DNA from: Microbacterium sp. B35-30
GTDB lineage: Bacteria; Actinomycetota; Actinomycetes; Actinomycetales; Microbacteriaceae
DNA length: 64,000 nucleotides
Direction: 5' to 3'
NCBI RefSeq assembly: GCF_010634855.1
Contig: NZ_MWLQ01000018.1
Coordinates: forward strand, 1 to 64,000
Below, piece by piece: positions 42,373 to 50,606 of this stretch. The notes below the pieces were generated by a model that was not told where the DNA came from, ran no database searches, and saw only the letters and a program-made list of their open reading frames with translations. A program made the position numbers and the translations under genes. The stretch's first letter is position 1. Every line of letters starts with the position of its first letter.

Positions 42373-43392
42373 TCATCTGCGACGGTCCGACCGGGTGACG
42401 ATGAAGCGCTGCACGACGATGAAGACCAGCAGCAGCCCGCCGATGATGATGCGGGTCCACGACTGCTCCGCACCCATGAACGCGATGATGGTCTTGATCA
42501 CGCCGTACACGAGCACGCCGATCATCGAGCCGATCACGTAGCCGGACCCGCCCGTCAGGAGCGTGCCGCCGATCACGACCGCCGCGATCGCGTCCAGCTC
42601 GGTGCCGACGCCGTTGAGGGGATATCCTGCGCCGGAGTAGGCCGTGAGGACGAGGCCGGCGAGACCGCCGCACACGCCGCTGATGACGTAGACGAGGATC
42701 TTCGTCCGAGCGACCGGCAGGCCCATCAGCCGCGCCGACTGCTCGTTGCCGCCGATGGCGTAGATCGTGCGTCCGAATCGCGTCCACTGCGTCACGAAGA
42801 CGCCGATCGCCACGATGAGGAGGGCCAGGATGCCGGTGGGCGTCAGGTACCAGTCGCCCACCGTGAGCCGGGTGCGCTGCAGCCAGAGCACCGCGGGGTC
42901 TTCGACGCGGATGGACGAGAGGCTGACGACGAAGGCGAGGCCGCGTGCCAGGAACAGGCCCGCCAGCGATGCGATGAACGGCTGCACATCGAAGTAATGC
43001 ACGAGCACGCCGATCAGCAGGCCGATGGCTGCGCCGCCGAGCAGCATGAGCGGTATGGCCACGATCGCCGGAAGGCCGTCCGCCAGCAGCTTCGCGCAGA
43101 GGATGCCGGTGAACGCCATGACCGAGCCGACCGAAAGATCGATGCCGCCCGTCAGGATGACGAACGTGAGACCGACGGCGAGGATGAGCAGGTAGGCGTT
43201 GTTCAGCAGCAGCGCCGACATGTTGCGCGGCGTGATGAAGTTGCCGAAGGCGAACTGCGCGCCCACCAGGAGCACGATCAGGATCACGATGGCCGCGAAC
43301 GTCGGCATGAGCGACGAATGGCGGCTCATGAAGGTCGCGTAGCGGTCGGCGAGCGTCGGACGCCCCGCCTCGGTCTGAGTCGTCGTGGTCAT
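42373..43392 (-). CDS. sugar ABC transporter permease, YjfF type
   Basis: A 339-residue permease. VGLTFVILTGGIDLSVGSVMAFTG is the canonical RbsC/YjfF motif, with GNEQSARLMGLPVARTKILVYVISG as coupling loop. The nearest fit is YjfF, the second permease of the YtfQRT-YjfF galactofuranose system. Its start overlaps the stop of the preceding YtfT-like permease by four bases. Ten hydrophobic helices are apparent. It partners with the 43389-44471 protein. Confidence 0.88.
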   Translation of the reverse strand: MTTTTQTEAGRPTLADRYATFMSRHSSLMPTFAAIVILIVLLVGAQFAFGNFITPRNMSALLLNNAYLLILAVGLTFVILTGGIDLSVGSVMAFTGILCAKLLADGLPAIVAIPLMLLGGAAIGLLIGVLVHYFDVQPFIASLAGLFLARGLAFVVSLSSIRVEDPAVLWLQRTRLTVGDWYLTPTGILALLIVAIGVFVTQWTRFGRTIYAIGGNEQSARLMGLPVARTKILVYVISGVCGGLAGLVLTAYSGAGYPLNGVGTELDAIAAVVIGGTLLTGGSGYVIGSMIGVLVYGVIKTIIAFMGAEQSWTRIIIGGLLLVFIVVQRFIVTRSDRRR

Positions 43393-44471
43393 CGGACCGC
43401 CTCCGCCTTCGTCGGCTCCGTCGTTGTCGGGGGTGTGGGTGCGGGCGTGCTCGGACCGCCGCCGTCCGGGCGGCGTGAGGCGAACAGCCCGCGGGCGAGT
43501 CGGTGAAGCCGCGGCGACTGGACGAGGACGACCACGACCACGACCGCCGCGAAGAACACGGGTGCCTGCGCAGAAGGCACGCCGAGGAACAGGATGGTGG
43601 ATTCGAGCGTCTGGATCGTCAGGACGCCGACGACCGTTCCGGCGATCGTGAACTTGCCGCCCATCAACGACGTGCCGCCGAGCACGACGGCGAGGATCGC
43701 ATAGAGCTCGATGTACAGCCCCGCGGCATTGGCGTCGGCCGCCATGATGTTCGAGCTGTAGAGGACGCCCGCCATGCCGGCCAGCACGCCGCTCGCGGCG
43801 TAGGCGCCGAAGACGATGCCGCGAGCGCGGACGCCCGCCAGACGGCTCGCCTCGGGGTTGATGCCGACGGACTCCGTCAGCACGCCGAGCGCGGTGCGCC
43901 GCTCCAGCAGTGAGATCACGACGATCGCCGCCACCGAGATGAACAGCGCGAACGGGAGCCCGATGACGTACCCGGTCGCGATGAACTTGTAGGGCGCGCT
44001 GGTGACCGTGGTGATGAAACCGTCGGTGATGAGCAGCGCCACGCCGCGGCCGGCGAGCATGAGCACGAGGGTCGCGATGATCGGCTGGATGCCCAGCACG
44101 GCGATGAGGAAGCCGTTCCAGACGCCCAGGACGAGGGCCACGAGGATGCCGACCAGGAGCGCGACCGCCACGGTGGCGCCGCTGCCGGGATCGCCGGAGG
44201 TATCGATGATCGTCAGTGCGACTGCCCCCGAGACGGCCATGATGGCTCCGACCGAGAGGTCGATGCCCCGGGTGGCGATGACGATCGTCATCCCGAGGGC
44301 CACCAGCATGAGCGGAGCGCTGTTGCGGAGGATGTCGATCAGCGCGCCGTACAGCTGGCCGTCGCGCACGGTGATGCTGATGAACTGCGGTCGCGCGATC
44401 GTGTTGACCACGATCAGTGCGAGCAGGGCCATGACCGGCCAGAACAGCCGGTGTGTGACGAGCTTCTTCAC
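43389..44471 (-). CDS. sugar ABC transporter permease, YtfT type
   Basis: A 360-residue permease with VALGMTIVIATRGIDLSVGAIMAVSGAVAL, the usual sugar-permease signature, and GINPEASRLAGVRARGIVFGAYAASG as coupling loop. The C terminus carries an extra proline/threonine-rich tail of about 35 residues. It matches YtfT in gene order after the YtfR-type ATPase. Coupled to both neighbours by overlaps of four bases. Confidence 0.88.
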   Translation of the reverse strand: MKKLVTHRLFWPVMALLALIVVNTIARPQFISITVRDGQLYGALIDILRNSAPLMLVALGMTIVIATRGIDLSVGAIMAVSGAVALTIIDTSGDPGSGATVAVALLVGILVALVLGVWNGFLIAVLGIQPIIATLVLMLAGRGVALLITDGFITTVTSAPYKFIATGYVIGLPFALFISVAAIVVISLLERRTALGVLTESVGINPEASRLAGVRARGIVFGAYAASGVLAGMAGVLYSSNIMAADANAAGLYIELYAILAVVLGGTSLMGGKFTIAGTVVGVLTIQTLESTILFLGVPSAQAPVFFAAVVVVVVLVQSPRLHRLARGLFASRRPDGGGPSTPAPTPPTTTEPTKAEAVR

Positions 44472-46000
44472 GCTGCGCTCCCCTCGCCCTCATTGGCGAT
44501 GTAGTCGATGAGCAGGTCGAGGTCGACGGTGCTGGAGTCGAGCTCGCCGATGCGGCGTCGATCGCGCATGACGACGACTCGCTGTGCCAATCGAAGCACT
44601 TCTTCGAGCTCCGATGAGATGAATACGACAGACAGGCCCTGCGCCGAGAGCTCGGCGACCTTGCGCTGGATGTCGGCCTTCGCCCCGACGTCGATGCCGC
44701 GGGTGGGCTCGTCGAGGATGATCAGCTGCGGCGCGGTCGCCAGCCAGCGGGCGAGAAGCACCTTCTGCTGGTTGCCGCCCGACAGATTGCGCACCAGCAT
44801 GTCCGGGTCAGCCGGTCGCACACCGAGTGCCGAGATGTACTCCGAGACCACCTGGTCGCGTTCCGCACGGCGCACGGGCCGCATCCATCCCCGCTTCGCC
44901 TGGATGCCGAGCACGATGTTCTCGGCGACCGTCAGGTCGGCGATGATCCCCTCGGCGCGGCGGTCCTCGGAGGAGAACGCGATGCGGTGGTCGATCGCGT
45001 GTCGGGGCGACGTGAGCCGTGCCGGCCGACCGCCGATCTCGACCGTTCCCGAGTCGGCCTTGTCGGCGCCGTACAGCAGTCGCACCAGTTCGGTGCGGCC
45101 AGAGCCGAGGAGTCCGGCGAGGCCGACGACCTCGCCCTCGTAGATGTCCAGGTCGGCGGGCTCCAGCATCCCTCGCCGTCCGACGCCGGTGGCGCGCAGC
45201 ACCGGCGCCGCGGTCCGGTCGATGACGCGATCGGCCGTGCGCGAGATGGCCGCGAGCTCGTCGAGCTCGCGCCCGATCATCTGGCTCACGAGGCTGTCGC
45301 GCGGCAGATCGACGGCGAGGTGCTCGCCGACGAGCCGGCCGTTGCGCAGCACGGTGATGCGGTCGGAGATCTCGTAGACCTGCTCGAGGAAATGGCTGAC
45401 GAACAGGATCGCGACGCCCTGGTCGCGGAGCTCCCGGATCACCGCGAACAGGCGTTCGACCTCACCGCGGTCGAGGCTGGAGGTCGGCTCGTCGAGGATG
45501 AGCACCTTCGCGTCCAGCACCATGGCACGGCTGATGGCCACGAGCTGCTGGATCGCGATCGAGTGGCTGGAGAGGATAGAGCGCGTGTCGATGGAGAGGC
45601 CGAGGCCTGCAAGGTGCTCGGCGGCGAGCCGGTGGACCGCCTTCCAGTCGATGCCCGCCCGGCCGCGCGGCTCGTGCCCGAGCATCACGTTCTCGCCGAC
45701 CGAGAGGTTGGAGCACAGGTTGACCTCCTGGTAGACGGTGGAGATCCCGGCCGCCTGCGCGTCGGCGGTGGCGGCGAAGATCCGCTCCTCACCGTCGACC
45801 TCGATGGTGCCGCGGTCGATCTTGTACACGCCGGTCAGCGCCTTGATGAGAGTCGACTTGCCGGCGCCGTTCTCCCCCATGAGGGAGTGGACCTCACCGC
45901 GGCGGAGCGTGAAGTCGACGTGGTCGAGGGCGAGGACGCCGGGGAAGCTGATGGTGATGCCCCGCATCGCGACGGCGGGGGTGTCTTCGTTGACGGTCAT
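44468..46000 (-). CDS. sugar ABC transporter ATP-binding protein, YtfR type
   Basis: A 510-residue two-domain ATPase. Domain 1 has Walker A MGENGAGKSTLIKALTGV and STVYQEVNLCSNLSVGENVMLG, which is characteristic of YtfR; signature SHSIAIQQLVAIARAM-like. Domain 2 has GLLGSGRTELVRLLYG and NLSGGNQQKVLLARWLA with Walker B LIILDEPTRGIDVG. It energises the YtfT/YjfF-like permeases. Its ATG lies 80 bases after the binding-protein stop, with a strong hairpin in between. Confidence 0.9.
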   Translation of the reverse strand: MTVNEDTPAVAMRGITISFPGVLALDHVDFTLRRGEVHSLMGENGAGKSTLIKALTGVYKIDRGTIEVDGEERIFAATADAQAAGISTVYQEVNLCSNLSVGENVMLGHEPRGRAGIDWKAVHRLAAEHLAGLGLSIDTRSILSSHSIAIQQLVAISRAMVLDAKVLILDEPTSSLDRGEVERLFAVIRELRDQGVAILFVSHFLEQVYEISDRITVLRNGRLVGEHLAVDLPRDSLVSQMIGRELDELAAISRTADRVIDRTAAPVLRATGVGRRGMLEPADLDIYEGEVVGLAGLLGSGRTELVRLLYGADKADSGTVEIGGRPARLTSPRHAIDHRIAFSSEDRRAEGIIADLTVAENIVLGIQAKRGWMRPVRRAERDQVVSEYISALGVRPADPDMLVRNLSGGNQQKVLLARWLATAPQLIILDEPTRGIDVGAKADIQRKVAELSAQGLSVVFISSELEEVLRLAQRVVVMRDRRRIGELDSSTVDLDLLIDYIANEGEGSAA

Positions 46001-46032
46001 GCGATCCGTGCTTTCGTGTCGAGTCCGACGTC

Positions 46033-46064
46033 CGTCGGGGATCGGCTTCAGTCGATCCCCGACG
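46033..46064 (-). other. intercistronic hairpin after the sugar-binding protein gene
   Basis: Twelve-base arms at 46033-46044 and 46053-46064 pair perfectly around an eight-base loop. The structure lies between the binding-protein stop and the ATPase start. Such hairpins usually attenuate readthrough or protect the upstream mRNA, giving more binding protein than membrane components, as in malE-malF. No U-run follows, so full termination is unlikely. Confidence 0.75.
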
Positions 46065-46080
46065 AACGCGGGGACGGGGA

Positions 46081-47061
46081 TCAGTACGCGCGGGAGTCGA
46101 TGACCTCGGCGGCCTGCTCCTGCGTGAAGGACTGGTCCTCGAGGTAGTTCTCCTTCTCGACGTCGTTGCCGTCGAGCACGTCGGTCACGAGGCCGGCGGC
46201 GAGCTCGCCGAGCAGCGGGTTGCACTCCACGATGAAGTTGATCTTGCCGTCGACGAGGGCCTGCATGCCGTCATGCACCGCGTCGATCGAGACGATCTTG
46301 ATGTCCTCTCCGGGAACGCCGCCGGCTGCCTCGATCGCCTCGATCGCGCCGAGCGCCATGTCGTCGTTGTGCGCATAGAGCAGGTCGATGCCGTCCACGC
46401 CGTACTTCTGGAGGAAGCCCTCCATGACCGTCTTGCCGCCGTCGCGCGTGAAGTCGCCGGTCTGCGAGTCGATCGTCTCGATCGCCGTGCCCTCGATCCC
46501 CTCGTCGAAGCCCTCGGCACGGTCGTTCGCGGGCGCGGAGCCCGTGGTGCCCTCGAGCACGACCATCTTCGTCGGGGTATCGCCGAAGTTCTCGGCCGCC
46601 CACTCGCCGGCGGTCACGCCCTCCTTCTTGAAGTCGAGCCCGACCCAGCTCGCGTACAGATCGTCGGATGAGGTGACCGTGCGGTCTTCCAGCACGACCG
46701 GGATGCCGGCATCCGACGCCTCCTGGAGCACGTCGTCCCACCCGTCCTCCACGATCGGGGCGATGACGATCGCGTCGACGCCCCGGCTGATGAAGTCGCG
46801 GACCGCCGCGATCTGCGCCGCCGGGTCGTTGTCGGCGGCGTTGAAGATGAGCTCGAAGCCGTTGTCCTCGGAGAACGCCTCCTTCATCGACTCGGTGTTG
46901 GCGCTCCGCCAGCCCGACTCGGAACCGGTCTGCGCGAAGCCGACCGTCACGAGTTCGTCGCCGCCGTCGCCCCCTGCGCCGTTGCCCGAGCTCGCGCAGC
47001 CTGTGGCCACCAGTGCCAACGCTCCCAGAAGCGCTGCACCGGCGAGAATCCTGTTCTTCAT
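46081..47061 (-). CDS. sugar ABC transporter substrate-binding lipoprotein, YtfQ type
   Basis: A 326-residue periplasmic-binding-type lipoprotein with lipobox VATGC (Cys22). The mature N terminus VTVGFAQTGSESGWRSANTESM is strikingly like the YtfQ family (GFxQxGSESGWR), which binds galactofuranose and related furanose sugars; homologues in other bacteria import arabinose. DFKKEGVTAGEWAAENF and the NDDMALGAIEAIEAAG pocket segment follow. Start ATG follows GAGGAGG. It heads an operon with ATPase, two permeases, second ATPase and LacI. Given GH127 nearby, L-arabinofuranose is an inferred ligand candidate. Confidence 0.9.
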   Translation of the reverse strand: MKNRILAGAALLGALALVATGCASSGNGAGGDGGDELVTVGFAQTGSESGWRSANTESMKEAFSEDNGFELIFNAADNDPAAQIAAVRDFISRGVDAIVIAPIVEDGWDDVLQEASDAGIPVVLEDRTVTSSDDLYASWVGLDFKKEGVTAGEWAAENFGDTPTKMVVLEGTTGSAPANDRAEGFDEGIEGTAIETIDSQTGDFTRDGGKTVMEGFLQKYGVDGIDLLYAHNDDMALGAIEAIEAAGGVPGEDIKIVSIDAVHDGMQALVDGKINFIVECNPLLGELAAGLVTDVLDGNDVEKENYLEDQSFTQEQAAEVIDSRAY

Positions 47062-47375
47062 TCCCAAAACCTCCTCGTTCGGGTCCGGCATCGACGCCGG
47101 TATCACTGTGCCGCGGGCCGCACTCGTGCCGCCCGTCCGCCTGAATGTTAGCCTTCACATTCCGGGTTCGCGCAAGATGTGAGCGGTAACATTTGCGTAA
47201 CGCGGGCAGAAGCCAGGGTTGCCGAACCGCGAGAATCCGCGAATCGCGGCCGAAAGTGAGGGATCACATAGCAGTGGCCCGTCCGTCATCGAAGCCGTCA
47301 TGGTCACCCGAGCGGATGAGCGCGTTCACAACACGGCGGACCGCGGACACTGCTGTCCGCCGGGATGCCTCGCGC
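47062..47375. other. regulatory region between the sugar operon and an MFS gene
   Basis: A 314-base stretch without a gene. It holds the leader of the YtfQ-like gene, the two LacI-type operators (47144-47193) and, further right, sequence with no recognised element. The MFS gene to the right is transcribed toward this region, so its transcription must end here, but no convincing terminator hairpin was seen. Confidence 0.6.
47144..47193 (-). promoter_or_regulatory. pair of LacI-type operators
   Basis: Two 18-base quasi-palindromes lie at 47144-47161 (AATGTTAGCCTTCACATT) and 47176-47193 (GATGTGAGCGGTAACATT). They are inverted copies of each other with 14 of 18 positions matching, and each has ATGT/ACAT ends around a GC core, as LacI-family sites do. 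Their centres are 32 bases apart, about three helical turns, which suits cooperative binding. They lie 83-132 bases upstream of the YtfQ-like start codon. Confidence 0.7.
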
Positions 47376-48623
47376 TCAGTGACGCGAGGCGACCGCGTTC
47401 CACACACCCGCACCGAGTACGACGGTGGCGGCGAGCAGCGGTGCGCCGAGGGCGGTCCCCGCCCCCGCGGCGTCGGCGACGAGGCCGGTGACGGCGGATG
47501 CCCCGGACTGGCCGACGACGACCGCCGAGCCGAGCATCGTCATGACGGTCGCTGAGCGACCACGGGGGCTGAAGGCGGCCGCCAGGCTGTACTGGGTCAC
47601 GAGCGTCGGGCCGATGCCCACGCCGATGACGAGCAGGCAGATCGCCATCGCGCCGACCGTGCCGACGAAGGGCAGCGAGACCGCGCCCGCGACGAGGATG
47701 CCGGCGAACGTCAGCCATCGAGCCCGCAGCGTGAAGCCGGCCGGGAACAGCGCGACGCCGAGGGCGAGCGCGGCGGATCCGATGCCCATCGCGCCGTAGA
47801 CGAGTCCCGCCTGCTCCGGCACGCCGCGCTCGGCCATGAACGCGGTGAGCGAGGTCAGCATCGCGCCGAAGAAGAGCCCCATGCCCAGCGCGCCGACGAC
47901 GGGTGCGAGCACACGCGCGCGGAAGAGCTCGCGCAGCGGCGCCTGCTGGGGACGGACGCCGTCGACGGATGCCGCGGCCTTCGCGGCGGTCGGGTGCAAG
48001 GCGAACGCGGTCACGAAGACCAGGCCGAGTACGGCGGCGCCGATCACGGGTGCCGCGGGGTTGAGCGTGGTCGCCAGCAGGCCGACGATGACCGGGCCGA
48101 AGACGAAGACGATCTCGTCCGCCGCGGATTCGTACGCCATCGCGCCGTTGACCGTCGACGTGCGGCGCTCCGCCGGGTACGCCCGTGCGATGAGGCCGAC
48201 GAGGCGGCTCCGCGAGAGCGGCGCGACCTGGGGCATCGAGGCGCCGATGAAGAACGCGACCGCCAGGAGGGCGACATCTCCGACCGGTGCGAAAGCGAGC
48301 CACGCGAACGCGCCCAGCAGAACGCTGTTGACCACGCCGGCGATCAGCAGCACCCGGCGCTGGCCGAAGCGGTCGGCGGCAGCGCCCAGGAGCGGGCCGA
48401 CGAGGGCCGTGCCGAGACCGGTCATCGCACTGGTCACGCCGCCCAGAGCGAGCGATCCACGCGCCGACACGACGAGCGTGAGGATGCCGACCACCATCAT
48501 CGCGAACGGCAGGCGTGCGATCAGTGCGACGGGGAAGTACGCGTAGCCGGCTTCGCGGATGAGGCTGGGGCGTCGGGCGGTGTCAGCAGGGCGCGGTCGC
48601 GCGTGGGTGAGGGTCGTGTGCAT
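47376..48623 (-). CDS. MFS transporter
   Basis: A 415-residue twelve-helix MFS protein. Motif A-like GAAADRFGQRRVLL lies between helices 2 and 3, and SRSRLVGLIARAYPAERRTSTVNGAMAYES is a loop seen in a family of actinobacterial efflux pumps. It resembles exporters rather than sugar importers. It probably belongs with the upstream ArsR-like regulator. A short cysteine-rich ORF overlaps its start out of frame and may form a regulatory leader. Ribosome site before the ATG is weak (GGAAAG, 13 bases away). Confidence 0.85.
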   Translation of the reverse strand: MHTTLTHARPRPADTARRPSLIREAGYAYFPVALIARLPFAMMVVGILTLVVSARGSLALGGVTSAMTGLGTALVGPLLGAAADRFGQRRVLLIAGVVNSVLLGAFAWLAFAPVGDVALLAVAFFIGASMPQVAPLSRSRLVGLIARAYPAERRTSTVNGAMAYESAADEIVFVFGPVIVGLLATTLNPAAPVIGAAVLGLVFVTAFALHPTAAKAAASVDGVRPQQAPLRELFRARVLAPVVGALGMGLFFGAMLTSLTAFMAERGVPEQAGLVYGAMGIGSAALALGVALFPAGFTLRARWLTFAGILVAGAVSLPFVGTVGAMAICLLVIGVGIGPTLVTQYSLAAAFSPRGRSATVMTMLGSAVVVGQSGASAVTGLVADAAGAGTALGAPLLAATVVLGAGVWNAVASRH

Positions 48624-48711
48624 CGTGGTTCGGGGCTTTCCGGCCGCAACGGCGGCATTGCGTGCCGCCTTGTCCGCAGCGAGAGAAGGCCGCAGGCAGG
48701 TAGATGCACAT
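48583..48711 (-). CDS. possible cysteine-rich leader peptide upstream of the MFS gene
   Basis: A 42-codon ORF starting MCIYLPAAFSRCGQGG and containing six cysteines, five within the first 22 codons (pattern C..RCG..QCRRCGR), overlaps the MFS start by 41 bases in another frame. A TAGACT box (minus strand, 48734 to 48729) would place transcription start about 11 bases upstream. Over the Cys-rich part the RNA can form a hairpin, GGCGGCA-CGCAA-TGCCGCC. This looks like a translated attenuator that could sense cysteine or ribosome stalling. Without conservation data it remains a hypothesis. Confidence 0.35.
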   Translation of the reverse strand: MCIYLPAAFSRCGQGGTQCRRCGRKAPNHDAHDPHPRATAPC

Positions 48712-48767
48712 CGAGGATGGCCCCGTCAGTCTACCGGGGACCACCTGAACGGGGCCTGGCTGCGGTG

Positions 48768-49757
48768 TCAGAGCACGGCGCCGACCATCGCCTCGCCGAG
48801 CGGGGTGCGGCGGTGCAGCACGCGGGCGCCGTCCCGCGTGCTTGCGAGCAGGCCCGCGTCGCGCAGCACGGTGAGGTGGTGCGACGCGGTCGAGATCGCG
48901 AGCGCGGTGTCCCGCGCCACCTGGGAGGTGGTCCGCGGCTCGTGGGCGTCGAGCAGGATGCGGGCGCGCGCGGGTCCCAGCAGCGCGCCGAGCGCCGACG
49001 TCACGTCGGCGGGGTCGCGCGCCCAGCTCGCGGTGACCCCCTGCGCCGGGTAGAACAGCGTCGGCTGCGCCGGCGGCTCGGTGAGCACGAAGCATCCGGT
49101 CGCGCCCATGACCGACGGCACGAGCACCAGCCCGCTTCCCCGGCAGTCGACGACCTCGCTCCAGATCCGCATCGCGACGCGCACCGCGCCGTCGTGCCAT
49201 TCCACGCGGTCGTGCAGCGTCTGGATCATGGCGCCGATGCCGCTCTCGGCGATGCGGCGGGAGCGCACGGCGATGTCTGCCCGCAGCAGCCGCTCGAGCT
49301 GGGTCCAGACCGGAGCGATGCCCGTGTTCCACACCGACAGCCATGCCTCGGCGATCATCGCGCGGGCGCGGTCGGGGTGATCCAGCATGCTCTGCACGGC
49401 GGCCTGGCGGGCACCCTCGGTGCGTACCAGCACCTTGGTCATGTCGACGCGGAAGCGCTCGTCGTCGATGTCGCGCAGCCGCTCGGCCTCGGCCTCCGGC
49501 GTGAGCTCCCACGTCGGCGTTGTCGTGAAGAAGTCGGGGAAATACCCCTCGTCGCGGATCAGCAGCGCGAGCACCTCGAAGTCGTCGCGCGGGATCGTGC
49601 TGCGGGCCGTCCGCATCCATCCCCACTGCAGCGGGTACTCGTCGGGTCGGAGCAGCGTGCGCACGGCGTGGCACAGCTCGTGACCCGGCGAGACGCCGAA
49701 CCGGATCGCGGTCAGGTCGCCCGGTGCGAGCTGGAAGTCGACGAACTTTCGATCCAC
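48768..49757 (-). CDS. ArsR-like winged-helix regulator with DUF5937 domain
   Basis: A 329-residue protein with a long N-terminal DUF5937-type domain and a C-terminal ArsR winged helix (DVTSALGALLGPARARILLDAHEPRTTSQVARDTALAISTASHHLTVLRDAGLL). Such proteins commonly neighbour and control MFS exporters, here the leftward pump gene. The start is GTG at 49757: a TATAGT box (49769 to 49764) sets the transcription start on that codon, so the message is leaderless. Longer in-frame ORFs would ignore this promoter. Confidence 0.82.
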   Translation of the reverse strand: MDRKFVDFQLAPGDLTAIRFGVSPGHELCHAVRTLLRPDEYPLQWGWMRTARSTIPRDDFEVLALLIRDEGYFPDFFTTTPTWELTPEAEAERLRDIDDERFRVDMTKVLVRTEGARQAAVQSMLDHPDRARAMIAEAWLSVWNTGIAPVWTQLERLLRADIAVRSRRIAESGIGAMIQTLHDRVEWHDGAVRVAMRIWSEVVDCRGSGLVLVPSVMGATGCFVLTEPPAQPTLFYPAQGVTASWARDPADVTSALGALLGPARARILLDAHEPRTTSQVARDTALAISTASHHLTVLRDAGLLASTRDGARVLHRRTPLGEAMVGAVL

Positions 49758-49830
49758 ATCGAAACTATAGGGCGCTCGCAGGGCGGCGAGGAGGCTGGTG
49801 CCACACCCCGCAGAAAGGACAGAGCACCTC

Positions 49831-50214
49831 ATGAATACCACCATCCCGGCGATCGTCTCCGCCGCCGACCTGGTCGTCGGCACGGGTCGCCTCCGCCGAT
49901 TCATCGGCGCCGAGCACGGCGCCGCCGTGTCGTACTTCTTCGTCGACACCGAGCCCGGGCTGGGTCCCGACATCCATCGCCACCCCTACGCCGAGACCTG
50001 GGTGCTGCTCGAGGGCGAGGCCCGCATCACGATCGACGGTGAGACATTGGACGCCGTCGCCGGCGACACGGCCACGGCCCCTGCGGGCGCCTGGCACCAA
50101 TTCAAGAACTCGGGCAGCGGCCGCCTGCGCATGCTGTGCATCCACGCGTCGGACCGCATCATCCAGGAGTGGCAGGACGAACCCGGCGTGCTCGACATCC
50201 CCACCAGCGACTGA
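49831..50214 (+). CDS. cupin domain protein
   Basis: A 127-residue single-domain cupin. Motif 1 is DIHRHPYAETWVLLEGEARI, with the histidine pair and glutamate expected to bind a metal, and motif 2 is APAGAWHQFKNSG with the final histidine. It has no signal peptide. Substrate unknown; similar small cupins act as oxygenases or sugar-binding sensors. Start ATG follows AGAAAGGACAGAG. A DUF4287 gene follows it closely. Confidence 0.83.
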   Translation: MNTTIPAIVSAADLVVGTGRLRRFIGAEHGAAVSYFFVDTEPGLGPDIHRHPYAETWVLLEGEARITIDGETLDAVAGDTATAPAGAWHQFKNSGSGRLRMLCIHASDRIIQEWQDEPGVLDIPTSD

Positions 50215-50227
50215 TTGGATCCGGTTC

Positions 50228-50518
50228 ATGACATTCCAGGCATATCTCGACAACATCGAGGCCAAGACCGGCCTCACGCCGCGGCAGTTCCTCGATATCG
50301 CGCACGAGAAGGGCTTCGGCGAAAGCACGAAAGCGACCCCGATCGTCGAATGGCTCGCCGCCGACTACGGCCTCGGCCGCGGGCACGCGATGGCGCTCGT
50401 CCACGTCATCACCAAAGGCCCGCAGATCAGCGACAAGCACGTCGGCACCGGCACCGCCCACTCCGACCCGTCGAACACCCTCTGGCTCGACGGCAAGGCG
50501 ACGAACCCGAACCCCTGA
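50228..50518 (+). CDS. DUF4287 domain protein
   Basis: A 96-residue protein of the DUF4287 family, recognised by TGLTPRQFLDIAHEKGF, KATPIVEWLAADYGLGRGHAMALVHVI and the closing segment. Its role is not known; family members are small cytoplasmic helical proteins. The start lies 13 bases after the cupin stop, and the two probably form one transcript ended by the hairpin at 50572. Confidence 0.82.
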   Translation: MTFQAYLDNIEAKTGLTPRQFLDIAHEKGFGESTKATPIVEWLAADYGLGRGHAMALVHVITKGPQISDKHVGTGTAHSDPSNTLWLDGKATNPNP

Positions 50519-50571
50519 ATGACGGCGGCCGGACAGGACGCGATCGGCGTCCCGCCCGGCCGAGGGGCGCA

Positions 50572-50595
50572 GGGGATCGGAAGGAGCCGATCCCC
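50572..50595. terminator. bidirectional hairpin terminator
   Basis: Nine-base arms GGGGATCGG and CCGATCCCC surround the loop AAGGAG. It lies between convergent genes, the DUF4287 gene and the leftward metalloprotease gene, and can serve both. It begins 54 bases after the first stop and ends 12 bases before the second. Confidence 0.75.
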
Positions 50596-50606
50596 CGGCA
50601 CGTCCC

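Noticed and set aside
48521-48709. Second small leftward ORF near the MFS start
   Set aside because: It has no start signal of its own and no motif, and is better explained as the third frame over the pump gene's beginning.
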